Source of the DNA: VXPQ01 sp965223485
Lineage (GTDB): Bacteria > Bacteroidota > Rhodothermia > Rhodothermales > VXPQ01
DNA length: 64,000 bases
Assembly: GCA_965223485.1 (NCBI GenBank)
Contig: OZ244993.1
Coordinates: 2,232,001-2,296,000 of the forward strand
Direction of reading: 5' to 3'
Part shown: piece by piece, positions 63,377-64,000 of the stretch
How positions within the stretch are numbered: position 1 is the first letter of the stretch
Layout of the letters: every line of letters begins with the position of its first letter
Translations under genes and position numbers: made by a program
The notes under the pieces: model-generated
The model's input: the letters and a program-made list of their open reading frames with translations, nothing else
Databases searched by the model: none
What the model was told of the DNA's origin: nothing

Positions 63377-64000
63377 ATGGAAATGAACGAACGAAACCTG
63401 TCGATGACCAACGGGCAATCTGTGCCGCAGGACGCCAAGGTGCGTTTGGAGAACCTTGACTTCTGGTACGACACGAACCATGTACTTAAGAATGTTTCAC
63501 TGGACGCCCAGGCCAACGAAGTGACCGCATTCATTGGTCCTTCCGGCTGCGGGAAGAGCACGCTTTTGCGTTGTCTGAACCGGATGAACGAGCTTATTCC
63601 GGGCGCCCGTCTCGAAGGCAGGGTGCTCATTGACGGGCGGGATATTTACCGTAATGCAGACCCGGTCATGGTGCGCCGACGTATCGGGATGGTGTTTCAG
63701 AAGCCGAACCCGTTTCCCAAAACCATTTCCGAAAACGTTATCTGGGGCGCGCGCGTCAATGGTTACAAAGGCAATGAAGCCGAGCTTGTGGAGGAGTGTC
63801 TTCGGAAAGCGGCGCTATGGGACGAAGTGAAGGACCGGCTCAATGCGCAGGCCTACGAACTCAGTGGGGGGCAGCAGCAGCGCCTGTGTATTGCCCGTAC
63901 CCTCGCTGTTGCCCCGGATGTTGTGTTGATGGACGAACCGGCGAGCTCTCTGGATCCGATCGCCACGGCCAAACTGGAGGAAACGATTCTGCAACTGAAG
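63377..64000 (+). CDS. pstB: phosphate ABC transporter ATP-binding protein PstB (3' end cut)
   Basis: The frame runs from the ATG at 63377 to the window edge (208 codons). Walker A is GPSGCGKST, followed by RRRIGMVFQKPNPFPKTISENV, the signature YELSGGQQQRLCIARTLAVAPDVVLMDEPASSLDP with Walker B. These are the marks of PstB. The N-terminal 20 residues before VRLENLDFWYD are variable. Only the last 50 or so residues are missing. Confidence 0.95.
   Translation, partial: MEMNERNLSMTNGQSVPQDAKVRLENLDFWYDTNHVLKNVSLDAQANEVTAFIGPSGCGKSTLLRCLNRMNELIPGARLEGRVLIDGRDIYRNADPVMVRRRIGMVFQKPNPFPKTISENVIWGARVNGYKGNEAELVEECLRKAALWDEVKDRLNAQAYELSGGQQQRLCIARTLAVAPDVVLMDEPASSLDPIATAKLEETILQLK

Overview
The window is a chromosomal segment of a moderately GC-rich, Gram-negative bacterium. 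A TonB-dependent receptor whose N-terminal domain resembles carboxypeptidase regulatory domains, lipoproteins made for an outer membrane, a SPOR protein, a tiny Hc1-like histone H1 homologue, a SpmA/SpmB pair in a non-spore-former context and sparse Shine-Dalgarno sites together suggest the Bacteroidota/Rhodothermota side of the tree (Rhodothermales-like). That assignment is an inference from gene content; no rRNA gene is present.

Layout. 1-5 kb: a TonB receptor (cut by the window edge) with a small lipoprotein, then queA, ispD, ispF and a DedA-family gene. 5.1-17.4 kb: five tRNAs (Thr-Tyr-Gly-Thr-Trp), then secE-nusG-rplK-rplA-rplJ-rplL-rpoB-rpoC, the classic transcription/translation cluster. 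Its tRNA order matches the thrU-tyrU-glyT-thrT-tufB operon of enterobacteria, but tuf is gone. 17.5-26.7 kb: a beta-helix-like exported protein, a good terminator, and a fatty-acid degradation set (acyl-CoA ligase, FadN-type bifunctional enzyme, thiolase, FadE-type dehydrogenase). 26.7-35.7 kb: an accessory island with a lone AAA15 (RloB-partner type) ATPase that has a poly-G tract at its 3' end, a HigB/HigA-like toxin-antitoxin pair, hemG, a lone DUF433 antitoxin-like gene, an AT-rich restriction-modification pair (TdeIII/MjaII-like nuclease with an SPPY methyltransferase), a decayed IS256 transposase and a zinc-ribbon/DUF4145 gene. 35.8-39.2 kb: a three-gene set with cytochrome c, a ThuA/sugar-dehydrogenase fusion and a small exported protein. 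39.3-43.9 kb: polyprenyl synthase, SPOR lipoprotein, a small unknown gene followed by a perfect 40-bp tandem array made from its own 3' end, dapD and a polyphosphate glucokinase. 44-60 kb: dnaG, ppk1, a transglycosylase-like protein, a class I amidotransferase and dnaE, an Hc1-like gene, an M14 peptidase, spmA/spmB, uvrC and a fused methylmalonyl-CoA epimerase. 60.4-64 kb: the phosphate transport operon pstS-pstC-pstA-pstB (last gene cut) behind a Pho-box-like repeat.

Themes. Phosphate handling recurs: high-affinity uptake (pst), polyphosphate synthesis (ppk1) and polyphosphate-driven glucose phosphorylation (ppgK) lie within about 20 kb. Fatty-acid oxidation genes and methylmalonyl-CoA epimerase suggest lipid and propionyl-CoA catabolism. 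The 26.7-35.7 kb island is the mobile, defence-rich part. The most unusual structures are the self-derived 40-bp array after the small unknown gene, the 23-bp phased repeat with a possible rloB stub beside the ATPase, the epimerase fused to a hydrolase-like domain, and the ThuA domain that lacks its middle.
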